Notes: a model not told the origin generated them from the letters alone. Positions 1 through 8,667 are shown, numbered from the stretch's first letter. The stretch: DNA of 64,000 nt from Pseudomonas kielensis (GCF_014236655.1 NZ_JACMYG010000002.1:62001-126000), one strand, 5' to 3'. Program-made: numbers and translations.

Positions 1-1
1 T

Positions 2-532
2 GTCTATCTGCCGTGCGGTGTCGGCGGCGGCCCTGGTGGCGTCGCCTTTGGCCTGAAGCAGATTTTCGGCGACGCGGTGCACTGCGTGTTTGCCGAGCCG
101 ACACACTCGCCGTGCATGTTGCTGGGGGTGTACACCGGGCTGCACGATGAGGTCAGTGTCTATGACTTTGGCATCGACAACCGCACCGCCGCCGATGGCC
201 TGGCAGTGGGGCGACCGTCGGGGTTTGTCGGGCGCTCGATGCAACGCTTGCTCGACGGCTACTACACCCTCAGTGACGAGCAGATGTACCGCCTGCTGGC
301 CCTGCTGCATGCCGAGGAAGGCCTGAAGCTGGAGCCCTCGGCGCTGGCCGGATTGCCCGGGTTCCTGCGGGTGCTGCAAGAGCAACAGGGGTATCGCCAG
401 CGCTTGGGCCTCGACGCGCAGCGCCTGGCCAACGCCACGCACCTGGTGTGGGGCACGGGCGGCAGCATGGTGCCGGCGCAAGAAATGGACGCGTACCTGG
501 AGCAGGGACGTACACTGTTGGCCGCACATTAG
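2..532 (+). CDS. dsdA: D-serine ammonia-lyase (D-serine dehydratase), C-terminal part
   Basis: PLP-dependent enzyme that deaminates D-serine to pyruvate and ammonia in the cytoplasm. Only the last ~176 residues are present because the window edge cuts the 5' end; the frame is open from base 2. The first visible residues carry the glycine-rich phosphate-binding loop [14 protein letters not shown], followed by the family's [13 protein letters not shown] and the C-terminal GTGGSMVP segment. It ends at TAG 530-532 and is followed by a perfect palindrome and then dsdC on the same strand. The adjacent DsdC-like regulator supports the assignment strongly. No D-serine permease (DsdX/CycA) is visible here, but it could lie upstream of the window. 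Confidence 0.93.
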   Translation, partial: VYLPCGVGGGPGGVAFGLKQIFGDAVHCVFAEPTHSPCMLLGVYTGLHDEVSVYDFGIDNRTAADGLAVGRPSGFVGRSMQRLLDGYYTLSDEQMYRLLALLHAEEGLKLEPSALAGLPGFLRVLQEQQGYRQRLGLDAQRLANATHLVWGTGGSMVPAQEMDAYLEQGRTLLAAH

Positions 533-540
533 CCATTGCA

Positions 541-562
541 CCCGGGGCCGCGCGGCCCCGGG
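541..562 (+). terminator. Perfect GC palindrome between dsdA and dsdC
   Basis: A 22-base perfect inverted repeat (CCCGGGGCCGC and its complement), immediately followed by TTTCTC, starts 8 bases after the dsdA stop. It resembles an intrinsic terminator with a short, weak U tract, so it may attenuate read-through from dsdA into dsdC. The function is inferred. Confidence 0.5.
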
Positions 563-588
563 TTTCTCGCCCGCGGAAAAACGCCCCG

Positions 589-1536
589 ATGCTGAACCTG
601 CCTCCTCGATTGAGCTCCCGGCTCAACAGTTCCCAGTTCGCCAACCTGCACACCTTTCTGGTCGCCGCCCGGCACCTGAGTTTTGCCCTGGCCGCCGAAG
701 AATTGTGCGTCACGCCCAGCGCCGTCAGCCACCGCATCGCCCGCCTGGAGCAAGCCCTGGACCTGCGCCTGTTCGAGCGCCTGACCCGTCGCGTACGCCT
801 GACCGGGGAGGGCGAGCGCGTGTTCGCGATCCTCGAAGGGGTGATGGAGCAGTTGTCCGAAGCCCTGCAACAATCGCCCCAGGCCGAGCTCTGCGGGTCG
901 GTGGCGCTGTATGCCCGACCTTCGGCTGCGCAATGCTGGCTGGTGCCACGCCTGGCGGACTTTCACCAACGTTACCCGAACATTGCCCTGGACATCCGGG
1001 TCGGCAACGACGCCATCGATTTCCGCACGCAAAACGTCGACCTCGCGCTGCTGTACGCCAACGGCGAATTCCCCGGGCTGGCCAGTCATGCCTTGATGAG
1101 CGAGACCATCGCGCCGGTTTGCAGCCCGCTGTATGCCGAGCGCCACGGCCTGCTTGAGGCGCCGCACAACCTGCGCCACTGCACGCTGTTGCACGATGCC
1201 CTGGCCTGGGACAACGCGGTCTACGATGCCGAGTGGCAACTCTGGGCCCGGCAGCAGGGGCTGCTCGAGGTCTTGCCGCAACGCGGGCTGACGTTCGATC
1301 GTTCCGACCTGTGTGTGACGGCGGCCATCAACCACGCGGGCATCGCCATCGGCCGCCAGCGCCTGGTACAGAGCCGCATCGACCAGGGCGAACTGATCCT
1401 GCCGTTCGGTGGATTTTCCCAGCCGGGGCGCTACGACTATTTTCTCGTCCACCCCCACCGTGACCCCATGCCCCCACGGGTGCAGGTGCTGATCGACTGG
1501 CTCAAGGAAAAGGCCGGCGAAGGCTCGGCGGCTTGA
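589..1536 (+). CDS. dsdC: LysR-family D-serine deaminase activator DsdC
   Basis: Transcriptional regulator of the D-serine catabolic genes. It has 315 residues: an N-terminal winged helix-turn-helix (about residues 20-80, FALAAEELCVTPSAVSHRIA) and a substrate-binding domain. Beyond the general LysR fold it keeps DsdC-specific stretches, including the PSAAQCWLVPRLADF, CTLLHDALAW and FDRSDL segments. The ATG at 589 was chosen because the HTH begins the usual ~20 residues after it; the frame is open further upstream, but that part overlaps dsdA. It lies in tandem with dsdA, unlike the divergent arrangement in E. coli. D-serine is the expected co-inducer by homology. Confidence 0.88.
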   Translation: MLNLPPRLSSRLNSSQFANLHTFLVAARHLSFALAAEELCVTPSAVSHRIARLEQALDLRLFERLTRRVRLTGEGERVFAILEGVMEQLSEALQQSPQAELCGSVALYARPSAAQCWLVPRLADFHQRYPNIALDIRVGNDAIDFRTQNVDLALLYANGEFPGLASHALMSETIAPVCSPLYAERHGLLEAPHNLRHCTLLHDALAWDNAVYDAEWQLWARQQGLLEVLPQRGLTFDRSDLCVTAAINHAGIAIGRQRLVQSRIDQGELILPFGGFSQPGRYDYFLVHPHRDPMPPRVQVLIDWLKEKAGEGSAA

Positions 1537-1670
1537 GCTGCCCGCAGCACGGACCGCGCCAGGTTAGTGGTGAATGGACGACACCCGTCAGCTGCGCTAT
1601 CTTGCCGCCGCTGCCAAAACGGCGGTGCGTGCCTCCCGTGCAGGCATGAGAGTCAGCCCAAGGATTGTTC

Positions 1671-2168
1671 ATGGAACGAGTCACAACGAATCGCTGGTTT
1701 GCCGTCATGCTCGGCCTGGTATTTATCGCGTTCGACCAGTGGATCAAGGTGCTGGCGCTGCTGTCGCTGTCGGCGCAGAGCTTCAAGATCGGCGGCAGTT
1801 TCGCCTGGCTGGATATCGCCTTGAGCCTCAACCCTGGTGCGTTCCTGAGCCTGGGGGCCGGCCTGGCACCGGCGGTCAAGCAACTGATCTTCATCGTCGG
1901 CGTGGGTGCTGTGGTGTGCTGGGCGATCGGCTGGGCCTTGTCGCGTTGGATCAGTTCGCCAGGCAAGGCGCTGGCGGTGTACTGCATTGCACTGGGTGGG
2001 GCGTCGAACCTGATCGACCGGGTGTACCGTGACGGACACGTGGTCGATTACCTGGTACTCAACCTGGGGCCGCTGCATACCGGGGTGTTCAACATTGCCG
2101 ATATCGCCATCATGGTCGGGGCCGCTGTCCTGCTACTGGCTGAATGGCGCAAGCCGCGCCAGGCCTGA
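1671..2168 (+). CDS. Signal peptidase II (LspA)-like membrane protease, likely paralogue
   Basis: Inner-membrane aspartyl protease family that removes signal peptides from prolipoproteins. It has 165 residues and four hydrophobic segments. The two catalytic-aspartate motifs are present as GGASNLIDRVYRDGHVVDYL and VFNIADIAI, and the NPGAF motif is seen after the first segment. The ATG at 1671 has AAGGA at 1660-1664. The usual ileS-lspA-fkpB neighbours are absent, so this is more likely an extra copy than the housekeeping gene. Which lipoproteins it processes is unknown. A small lipoprotein gene lies 560 bp downstream on the other strand. Confidence 0.82.
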   Translation: MERVTTNRWFAVMLGLVFIAFDQWIKVLALLSLSAQSFKIGGSFAWLDIALSLNPGAFLSLGAGLAPAVKQLIFIVGVGAVVCWAIGWALSRWISSPGKALAVYCIALGGASNLIDRVYRDGHVVDYLVLNLGPLHTGVFNIADIAIMVGAAVLLLAEWRKPRQA

Positions 2169-2170
2169 CG

Positions 2171-2611
2171 CTAGTCACAGGTCACGCTGACGGCCTTCGC
2201 CGCGCGCTGCAGTTCCTGTTTCACGTCCACGGTGATGCGCTGTTCCATGCGGCGCTGTTCGAGGAAGACCTGGTCGCCCCGGGTGTCCACCTGCGCATCG
2301 ATCGCCGCCGCCTCGGCCTCGATGGCGGCCGCATGGGCGCCGATCACGGCGTTGACCTCGCTTTCATTGCGGGCAGCGTCGAGCGCCTTGATCAGCGCGG
2401 CCACCTTGGCTTCCTCCTCCTGGCTGTAGGCATCCAGCGACAAGCCGGCGGCCAATGCCCGCGCCCGAATCTGCACCTCCTTGAGTGCGTGCCGGGCCTC
2501 TGCGCACTGCACCTCGCGTTTGTGCTGGTTGACCAGCTGCCACTGGATCAGCGCGTAACTGGTCACGCCGATAAGCGCCACGGTGAGGCCGGCCATCAGC
2601 CGGCGGCTCAT
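2171..2611 (-). CDS. Small membrane-anchored coiled-coil protein of unknown function
   Basis: A 146-residue protein with one N-terminal hydrophobic helix (residues ~4-25, LMAGLTVALIGVTSYALIQ) followed by a charged Ala/Glu-rich region likely to form a coiled coil in the periplasm. I recognise no family. The ATG at 2611 was chosen because GGAGG lies just upstream. An earlier in-frame ATG at 2650 would add a non-hydrophobic leader. It ends 2 bp from the convergent lspA-like gene, so no shared terminator fits between them. Confidence 0.6.
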   Translation of the reverse strand: MSRRLMAGLTVALIGVTSYALIQWQLVNQHKREVQCAEARHALKEVQIRARALAAGLSLDAYSQEEEAKVAALIKALDAARNESEVNAVIGAHAAAIEAEAAAIDAQVDTRGDQVFLEQRRMEQRITVDVKQELQRAAKAVSVTCD

Positions 2612-2730
2612 GGCCGCCTCCAGGCAGATGATGTGAGGAGGGGGATGCACCCATACATCGTATTAATCCATTCGAAGTAGATCAAAGCGTAGCAGCAGAA
2701 TCGATCCACTCCGTGTGCTGGCCGCCGGTG

Positions 2731-3021
2731 TCAGCGGGTTTTGCACTCGGCCAGCACCACTTTGCAGGTGCGCGGCGTGCCCCCGGATCGACCGGCGTAG
2801 CGTTGACAACTGGCCAGGGATTTTTGCCGCGCCACGCCCAGGGTCGAGCCCCAGGCCAGGCCGCCTTCTCCGACAGTGGGCAGCGCCTTGGCATAGCAGT
2901 TGGAGGCCTGGCTGGCGCTCCCATAGGTGGTCCGACTGGTTTTGCTGCTGCATCCGACCGTCAGCAGCAAGGGCAGGGCGAGCAGGCAGGCCGCCCATTT
3001 GCCCACTGTGGTTGCGTTCAT
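2731..3021 (-). CDS. Small predicted lipoprotein, cysteine-containing
   Basis: A 96-residue protein with a lipoprotein signal peptide: an Ala/Leu-rich core followed by the lipobox LTVGC at residues ~20-24. The mature part has several further cysteines (SNCYAKAL, SCQRYAG, TCKVVLAECKTR), suggesting disulfides in the periplasm. The pattern is reminiscent of small DUF4189-like domains, but I cannot confirm this by eye. The ATG at 3021 has GGGGAAG upstream. It lies between the LspA-like gene and the siderophore receptor and could in principle be a client of that peptidase. No function can be given. Confidence 0.65.
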   Translation of the reverse strand: MNATTVGKWAACLLALPLLLTVGCSSKTSRTTYGSASQASNCYAKALPTVGEGGLAWGSTLGVARQKSLASCQRYAGRSGGTPRTCKVVLAECKTR

Positions 3022-3218
3022 CTGGCTTCCCCTGAATGGACGTTGGTTGCCGCCGAATACGCCCATGGTTCACATGGCGCTGGCATCGAGTTCTGACAGC
3101 GCGGCCGTGCTCATGGCAGTCACCTGGGCAGAGGAGGGTGCTCTGTAAAAGCGTAGCAGCGCGAGGCTGCGTCGACGGCCGCGAGTGGGGAGATGAAGTG
3201 CCATGAATCAGTGTGCGA

Positions 3219-3269
3219 CTCAAACATCAAGCAGCGAGCCCGGTGAGATCGGCTCCTTGCTTGTTTGAG
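3219..3269. terminator. Long imperfect hairpin downstream of the siderophore receptor
   Basis: CTCAAAC, CAAGCA and GAGCC at 3219-3240 pair with GGCTC, TGCTTG and TTTGAG ending at 3269, giving a roughly 20-bp imperfect stem around a loop of about 10 bases. It starts ~28 bp beyond the receptor stop (3297) on the minus strand and is the best terminator candidate, although it lacks a clean U tract. Confidence 0.45.
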
Positions 3270-3296
3270 CCGTGCGCGTCCCTGCGCCTGGGGCAC

Positions 3297-5471
3297 CTAG
3301 AAGCTGTATTTGGCGGTCAACATCATGTTGCGCGGAGTGCCGTAGGTGTCGCCACCGTAGCTGGTGGAGTTGGAGATGGACGAGTAGTACTCGCGGTCGA
3401 AGATGTTGTTGGCGTTGAGTTGCAGGTCCAGGTTCTGGTTGACCCGGTAGCCGGCCATCAGGTCGGTAATGGCGTAGCCACCCTGCTCGAGACGGTAGGT
3501 GCTGCCATCTTGCAGGGCGACGTCGTTGTACATGCGGCTCTGCCAGGAGACGTTGCCGCCGACCCGCAGTTTTTCCAGCGGGCCCTGGAAGCTGTAGCGG
3601 GTGGTGAGCTTGAACAGGTGCTCCGGGGTGTCAGTGTCGTAACGTTGGTTCTCGTTCTGAGGTTTGGCCGCATCCTTGATGGTGTGCAGGCGGGCATAGG
3701 TATAGCCGCCGCCCACCTGCCAGTTCTCGGTCAGTGCGCCTTGCAGTTCGAAGTCGATGCCCTGGCTGCGAATCTCGCCGGAGGCCTCATAGCAGGTGGC
3801 CTGCGGGCAGTTGGGCACGTACACCTGCACGGCACGGTTTTCCTGGTCGATGCGGAACACTGCCAGGCTCGCATTCAGCGCACCGTCGAAGTATTCGCCC
3901 TTGATGCCGACCTCGTAGTTCTTGCCGACGATTGGCTTGACCGGCGTACCGGAGGTGCCCTTGGAACTCTGGGGGGTGAAGATGTCGCTGTAGCTGACGT
4001 AGACCGAGTGATGCTCGTCCAGGTCGTAGATCAGGCCGGCGTAGCGGGTGACGTTACGGGTGACCTTGTAGTCGCCGTCGCCATCGCGGTTGTCATAGTC
4101 GTACCAGTCCAGGCGGCCGCCGAGGATCAGCTTCAACGGGTCGGCCAGGCTCAGGCGGGTGGTGAGGTACAGGCCGTCCTGGGTGGTGACTTCGCGGCTG
4201 TTGTCGGTGTGCACGAAGTCCGGTTTGCCGGCATTGATCGGCCAATTGGTGTCGTACGGGGAGTAATTGTGGGTGGTCATGTCGTAGATGCGCTTGCTGG
4301 CACCCACCACCAATTCATGGCTGCGCCCCAGTGCCTCGAACGGACCACTGACAAACGCGTCGACGCCGGCCTGGTTTTCATCGTGGGCGGACTGGTAGAC
4401 GGTACGGGCCAGGGTGTTGTTGACCCAGCGCGACTGGTAGGACCCGGTGAACAGTGCGTTCTGTTCGGAGTAGTTGGCGTTGAACTGCAACTTCCAGTCA
4501 TTGGCCAACTGCTGGCGGACTTCGGCGAACAGGGTGTTGATCTCCTGATCCTTGTTCTCCCAGTCAGTGCCGGGGTTGTAGGAGCGCGGCAAGTCCAGAT
4601 GATGACCATCCAGGCCGATCATCGAGGCGCCCCAGAAGTAGTTGGTCTTGTCCTTCTGGTTGGAGAAGCCGAGGGTCAGGGTGGTGTCGTCGCTCAGGTC
4701 CGCTTCGGTGATCGCGTAGAACAGGCCATGCTGTTCGTCGACATCATCGACGAAGCTGTTGGCGTCGCGGTAGGAGGTCACGACCCGGCCGCGCCAGGTG
4801 CCGCTGTCGTTGAGCGGGCTGGAGGCATCGACCTCGCCGCGATAGTTGTCCCACGTGCCGGCCGCGCCGGTGAGGGTGACTTTCTGCTCGTCCAGCGGCC
4901 GCTTGCGTACCAGGTTGATGGCGGCCGAAGGGTTGCCCGCACCGGTCACCAGGCCGGTGGCCCCGCGTACCACTTCGACCCGATCGAACATCGCCAGGTT
5001 TGGCTGGGCGCCGACGATCCAGCCTTGATAGCCGCTCGGGATGCCGTCATACATCAGGTTGTCGATGTCAAAACCGCGCGCCGAGTAGGACTGCCGGCCG
5101 GGGCCGCTGGAATAGTCGAGGAACAACCCTGGGGTGGCATTGACCACATCGTTGATGCTGGTCATGGCCTGGTCGTCCATGCGCTGGCGGGTGATCACGG
5201 TGACGGCCTGGGGCGTTTCACGCATGGTCAGCGGCAGCTTGGTCGCCGTGGACATGGCGCCAGTGGTGTAGGAACTCGTGCCCTCGGTGGTGCTGCCCAG
5301 GTGGGTGCTGGTGATTTCGGTAGCGCCCAGTTCCAGGGTGGTCGGCCTGGAGGTTTGCTGCACCGCGCCGCTGTCATCGGCAAAGGCGGGCGCCAGGCTA
5401 GCCATGCAGATGGCCATGGCCAGAAGGTTTCGGGGCGCATTCAAACAGCACGGCGGGGTAACACGCGACAT
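3297..5471 (-). CDS. TonB-dependent siderophore receptor (no signalling domain)
   Basis: Outer-membrane ferric-siderophore transporter of the FhuE/FpvB-like type. It has 724 residues: signal peptide (~1-31, ending PAFA), TonB box region (~43-55, TTLELGATEITS), plug domain (~75-180, with RETPQAVTVITRQRMDD and VEVVRGATGLVTGAGNPSA) and a 22-strand-type barrel ending in the terminal aromatic signature KYSF. It lacks the N-terminal secretin/TonB (STN) signalling domain found in the other receptor of this window, so it should import without cell-surface signalling. AGGAG precedes the ATG at 5471. A Fur-box-like sequence lies ~40 bp upstream, indicating iron repression. The substrate cannot be read from sequence. 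Confidence 0.9.
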   Translation of the reverse strand: MSRVTPPCCLNAPRNLLAMAICMASLAPAFADDSGAVQQTSRPTTLELGATEITSTHLGSTTEGTSSYTTGAMSTATKLPLTMRETPQAVTVITRQRMDDQAMTSINDVVNATPGLFLDYSSGPGRQSYSARGFDIDNLMYDGIPSGYQGWIVGAQPNLAMFDRVEVVRGATGLVTGAGNPSAAINLVRKRPLDEQKVTLTGAAGTWDNYRGEVDASSPLNDSGTWRGRVVTSYRDANSFVDDVDEQHGLFYAITEADLSDDTTLTLGFSNQKDKTNYFWGASMIGLDGHHLDLPRSYNPGTDWENKDQEINTLFAEVRQQLANDWKLQFNANYSEQNALFTGSYQSRWVNNTLARTVYQSAHDENQAGVDAFVSGPFEALGRSHELVVGASKRIYDMTTHNYSPYDTNWPINAGKPDFVHTDNSREVTTQDGLYLTTRLSLADPLKLILGGRLDWYDYDNRDGDGDYKVTRNVTRYAGLIYDLDEHHSVYVSYSDIFTPQSSKGTSGTPVKPIVGKNYEVGIKGEYFDGALNASLAVFRIDQENRAVQVYVPNCPQATCYEASGEIRSQGIDFELQGALTENWQVGGGYTYARLHTIKDAAKPQNENQRYDTDTPEHLFKLTTRYSFQGPLEKLRVGGNVSWQSRMYNDVALQDGSTYRLEQGGYAITDLMAGYRVNQNLDLQLNANNIFDREYYSSISNSTSYGGDTYGTPRNMMLTAKYSF

Positions 5472-5508
5472 GGGGGGCTCCTGGATTGTTAATGATATAA
5501 ATAGAGCT

Positions 5509-5527
5509 ATTGAGAATCATTAGCAAA
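5509..5527 (-). promoter_or_regulatory. Fur-box-like operator of the siderophore receptor
   Basis: On the minus strand the site reads TTTGCTAATGATTCTCAAT, sharing the AATGAT..TCA core with the 19-bp Fur consensus. It sits 38 bp before the receptor start codon, where a Fur operator would cover the promoter. An additional AT-rich AATGATATAA lies between it and the gene. Confidence 0.6.
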
Positions 5528-5613
5528 TATTCTCTCAGGAATTGCCGCGGTGAAAAAGCCTGTAATGAAAAAAATCTATGGGAGCGTGACAAGTGTGGAG
5601 CAGGTTGCCGCAT

Positions 5614-6078
5614 TCAGTCCTGGGCCGGCGGCTCCTGGTCGAGCAGGACCGCACCGCGGCCCTGTTGACCCAGGCGATCAGCGGGGTTGCGCAGCGGGCA
5701 GTCATCCATCGACAGGCACCCGCAGCCGATACAGCCGTCGAGTTGATCGCGCAACTGGCTGAGGCTATGAATTCGCACGCTGAGCATGTCCCGCCAGATC
5801 GTCGACAGGTGTTTCCAGTCCTGCGCCGTCAAGGTGCGCCCGGCCGGTAATTGGTCCAGTGTCGCCTTGATGGTCGCCAGGGGGATGCCCGCGCGCTGGG
5901 CGATCTTGATAATGGCTACCCGGCGCAGTACTTCCCGTGCATAACGCCGCTGGTTGCCGGCGCTGCGCTCGGCGTGGATCAAGCCCTTGGTTTCATAGAA
6001 GTGCACGGTGGCCACCGTCACGCCGCAGCGCCGGGACACTTCTCCTACCGAAAGAGGCACGCGAACATCGATCGACAT
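5614..6078 (-). CDS. soxR: Redox-sensitive MerR-family activator SoxR
   Basis: Homodimeric [2Fe-2S] transcription factor that senses redox-cycling compounds. It has 154 residues: a MerR winged helix at residues ~9-75 ([19 protein letters not shown]), a dimerisation helix, and the SoxR iron-sulfur motif with C116, C119, C121 and C127 ([12 protein letters not shown]). That C-x2-C-x-C-x5-C spacing is diagnostic and separates it from other MerR proteins. Its start (6078) is divergent from an MFS exporter, and the intergenic region carries a SoxR-type dyad. There is no soxS nearby, as is usual in pseudomonads, where SoxR acts directly on exporters and oxygenases. Confidence 0.93.
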   Translation of the reverse strand: MSIDVRVPLSVGEVSRRCGVTVATVHFYETKGLIHAERSAGNQRRYAREVLRRVAIIKIAQRAGIPLATIKATLDQLPAGRTLTAQDWKHLSTIWRDMLSVRIHSLSQLRDQLDGCIGCGCLSMDDCPLRNPADRLGQQGRGAVLLDQEPPAQD

Positions 6079-6090
6079 GGCAGCTTTCTC

Positions 6091-6121
6091 TTGACCTCAT
6101 CTATGGATGAGGTTTTATAAG
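6091..6121 (+). promoter_or_regulatory. SoxR-type promoter with operator dyad in a 19-bp spacer
   Basis: TTGACC (6091-6096) and TATAAG (6116-6121) are separated by 19 bp, the over-long spacer typical of MerR-family-activated promoters. Inside lies a perfect dyad, ACCTCATC-TATG-GATGAGGT (6094-6113), close to the SoxR box core. It drives the MFS gene starting at 6187 and sits 13 bp before the soxR start codon, so it may also autoregulate soxR. Confidence 0.8.
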
Positions 6122-6186
6122 GAGGTCGGCTTGTCGTTGCAAGCACCCATTCGCGGTGGCGTGTGGGACCACTGACTGGAGCTGAC

Positions 6187-7650
6187 ATGGACACGTGTGA
6201 AGGACCCGCTGACGATCATTTGCAATCTGCGCCACAGGCAGGCACTGGCTGGGCCGACCTGCTATCGGGGGCCAATGGCGTGCGCTCGCTCGCACTCGCT
6301 GGGGGCGTGGTGCTCCATGCGATCAATGTCTATATCGCCACCACCATCCTGCCCTCGGTGGTCAAGGACATCGGCGGCCTCGACTATTACGCCTGGAACA
6401 CCACACTCTTCGTCGCGGCGTCGATCCTCGGCTCGGCGCTGTCGGCGCGCTGGCTGACGGGCATGGGACCACGGGGCGCGTACATTGCCGCGACACTGGT
6501 GTTTGCCTGCGGTGCGCTGATCTGCGCATTTGCCCCGTCCATGGCCGTCATGCTCACGGGCCGGCTTATCCAGGGGCTGGGTGGCGGATTGTTGTTCGCA
6601 CTGTCCTACGCCATGATCCGGCTGGCCTTCGCCCAAGCCTTGTGGCCGCGGGCGATGGCCCTGGTCTCCGGCATGTGGGGGGTGGCCACCCTGGTCGGTC
6701 CCGCCGTCGGGGGGATCTTTGCGCAACTGGGCGTGTGGCGGGCGGCGTTCTGGTCGTTGATCCCGGTCGCCATACTGTTCGCGGTGCTGGCAGCACGCGT
6801 ACTGCCCAAACGCAGCGCGGACCAACCGCCGCGCGTGCCATTGCCTTTGGCCCAATTGGTGTTGCTGACGGCGGCGGTGCTCTGCGTGTCGGCCGGCAGC
6901 GTGGCGTCGAGGCTGTCCTGGAATATCCTCGGCCTTGGCGCGGCCGCGATCCTCACCGCCCTGCTGATCTACATCGAAAGCCGCACCCGCCAGCGCCTGC
7001 TGCCGGCCGGTGCATTTTCCATCACGTCGGCGCTCGGTGTGCTCTACGCAACGATGTCGTTGCTCGCGGTCGCGGTCACCAGTGGCGAGATCTTCGTGCC
7101 GCTGTTCCTCCAGGTTCTCCATCAACAGTCGCCACTGATGGCCGGTTACCTGGCGGCACTCATGGCCGCGGGCTGGACGCTGGGTTCGATTGGCAGTTCA
7201 GGCGTAAGTGGCCGGGCCGTGGGGCGGGTGATTCTCGCCGGTCCGTTGCTTGGATTCGCCGGCATGGCAGCCCTGGCCGTTCTGCTGCGCAGCGAAAGCA
7301 GCGGTGACTGGCAGGCACTCCTGCCGATCTGCCTGGCGCTGGTCATCATCGGCCTGGGCGTCGGCCTGGCCTGGCCCCATCTGCTGACCCGGATATTCCA
7401 GGTAGCCCCGGCGGGAGAACAGGACCTGGCGTCGGCGTCGATCACCACGGTGCAATTGTTCGCCACGGCGCTCGGTGCGGCGCTGGCGGGAATGGTGGCG
7501 AACCTCGCTGGCCTGACTGATCCCGGAGGCGTCGCGGGCACAGCGAATGCCGCAAGCTGGCTGTTTGGCGTGTTCGCCCTCGCGCCGCTGGTGGGCATCC
7601 TGACGGCCCGGCGGGTGGTGCGGGGGTATGCAAAAGCAACGGGCGGCTAG
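6187..7650 (+). CDS. MFS drug exporter, DHA2-like, probable SoxR target
   Basis: Inner-membrane proton-driven exporter of 487 residues, with hydrophobic segments consistent with the 14-helix drug:H+ antiporter group. Visible motifs are GRLIQGLGGGLLFALSYAM after helix 3 or 4 and the antiporter signature region VATLVGPAVGGIFAQLG. The ATG at 6187 was chosen because GGAG at 6177-6180 is correctly spaced. The gene follows the SoxR-type promoter directly, so expression should rise with redox-active compounds such as phenazines or quinones. The substrate is inferred only from this context. Its last 4 bases overlap the end of the convergent VOC gene. Confidence 0.87.
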   Translation: MDTCEGPADDHLQSAPQAGTGWADLLSGANGVRSLALAGGVVLHAINVYIATTILPSVVKDIGGLDYYAWNTTLFVAASILGSALSARWLTGMGPRGAYIAATLVFACGALICAFAPSMAVMLTGRLIQGLGGGLLFALSYAMIRLAFAQALWPRAMALVSGMWGVATLVGPAVGGIFAQLGVWRAAFWSLIPVAILFAVLAARVLPKRSADQPPRVPLPLAQLVLLTAAVLCVSAGSVASRLSWNILGLGAAAILTALLIYIESRTRQRLLPAGAFSITSALGVLYATMSLLAVAVTSGEIFVPLFLQVLHQQSPLMAGYLAALMAAGWTLGSIGSSGVSGRAVGRVILAGPLLGFAGMAALAVLLRSESSGDWQALLPICLALVIIGLGVGLAWPHLLTRIFQVAPAGEQDLASASITTVQLFATALGAALAGMVANLAGLTDPGGVAGTANAASWLFGVFALAPLVGILTARRVVRGYAKATGG

Positions 7651-8102
7651 GCAAAGGCCGCCTCGATAAAGGCTTCCAGCGCCTGCTCTTCGAGGATCTC
7701 GATAGAAAAGTGGCCAAAGCGCTTGGGCAGCCAGATGATGCGCGTCCCGGAAGGGGACTGCAGGTTGGCGCGAGTCAAGGGTTGGCCATTTTCATCCTCT
7801 GGCTGGACCCCGCGGGCCAGCAGGTCGTCATAGGCCTGTTCGATGTCCGGTGTTGAATAGCAGTAGCGATAAATCATTCCCTCGCCCGCGGTGTCCAGCA
7901 GCTCCTTCAGGTTCCCCGCCAACGGTTGGACCAACATGAAGCGTTCCTGGCCGATCAGCGCAATCGCGTAACGCACGTGCAGGCCTCCGCGCTCCCAGAC
8001 CAGAGTCCGGGAGATCCTGGCCTGCAGTATCTGAGTGTAATAATCACAGGCTTGCTTGAGGTCGTTGACCAGTACATCGACATGACTGAATTTCAGTTCC
8101 AT
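7647..8102 (-). CDS. VOC (glyoxalase/bleomycin resistance) family protein
   Basis: A 151-residue vicinal-oxygen-chelate fold protein: two beta-alpha-beta-beta-beta modules, with KFSHVDVLVNDLKQACDYYTQ opening the first and IYRYCYSTPDIEQAYDDLLARG opening the second. Members are metal-dependent dioxygenases, lyases, isomerases or drug-binding proteins; the sequence does not separate these. Candidate metal ligands are His5 and the Glu of HFSIEIL near the C-terminus. The ATG at 8102 is preceded by GGAAGAG. The gene converges on the MFS exporter with a 4-bp overlap and is divergent from the GFA-family gene. Confidence 0.8.
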   Translation of the reverse strand: MELKFSHVDVLVNDLKQACDYYTQILQARISRTLVWERGGLHVRYAIALIGQERFMLVQPLAGNLKELLDTAGEGMIYRYCYSTPDIEQAYDDLLARGVQPEDENGQPLTRANLQSPSGTRIIWLPKRFGHFSIEILEEQALEAFIEAAFA

Positions 8103-8232
8103 GGCAGGGCTCTTCCGGTAGGGGGAACCCATCGTAGCCACGTCAGTCGTGGAGTTCGACCGGTGTTTTTTCTGGCCCTCGCCCAGTCCAGCCTGTAGAA
8201 ATGCCGATTATCGTTGTGCAAAGGAGCTATCC

Positions 8233-8667
8233 ATGACATCCGGGCAATGCCTGTGCGGGGCTGTACGTTTCTCCCTGGAGGTTGAACCGCGCTACTTCTA
8301 TCGCTGCCATTGCAGCCTGTGCCGCAAGCAAACCGGGGTCGGCCATAACCTCGCCACGCTGGTCAAGGCGGATGAATTTCGTTGGCTCGCAGGACAGGCG
8401 CTGATCAGCAGTTGGCAAAAACCCAGCGGCTACAGGAACGACTTTTGCTCTTCATGTGGCTCCACGGTGCCTAATCCTCTGCGCCAGACCCCGTACTTCT
8501 GGATTCCCCTGGGGCTGCTGGACGTCGAACTGAGCAGTGTGTGCATCGGCGATTTCTGCACCGATGACGCCATGCCCTGGGATCAGCACCGCTCGCCGAA
8601 CAGTCACCGCGCGGCGCCGGAATCACTCGGGTTTATTTTGCAGGCATTGCAGGTCGACGCTGATTGA
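8233..8667 (+). CDS. GFA/CENP-V family zinc enzyme
   Basis: A 144-residue protein of the glutathione-dependent formaldehyde-activating enzyme fold. The zinc ligands are present: C6 and C8 (CLCG), C25, C27 and C30 (CHCSLC), and C72 and C75 (CSSC). AAGGAG at 8221-8226 precedes the ATG at 8233. Only some family members act on S-hydroxymethylglutathione, so the substrate is unknown. Its 3' end overlaps the 3' end of the convergent P-loop gene by 45 bp. Confidence 0.82.
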   Translation: MTSGQCLCGAVRFSLEVEPRYFYRCHCSLCRKQTGVGHNLATLVKADEFRWLAGQALISSWQKPSGYRNDFCSSCGSTVPNPLRQTPYFWIPLGLLDVELSSVCIGDFCTDDAMPWDQHRSPNSHRAAPESLGFILQALQVDAD

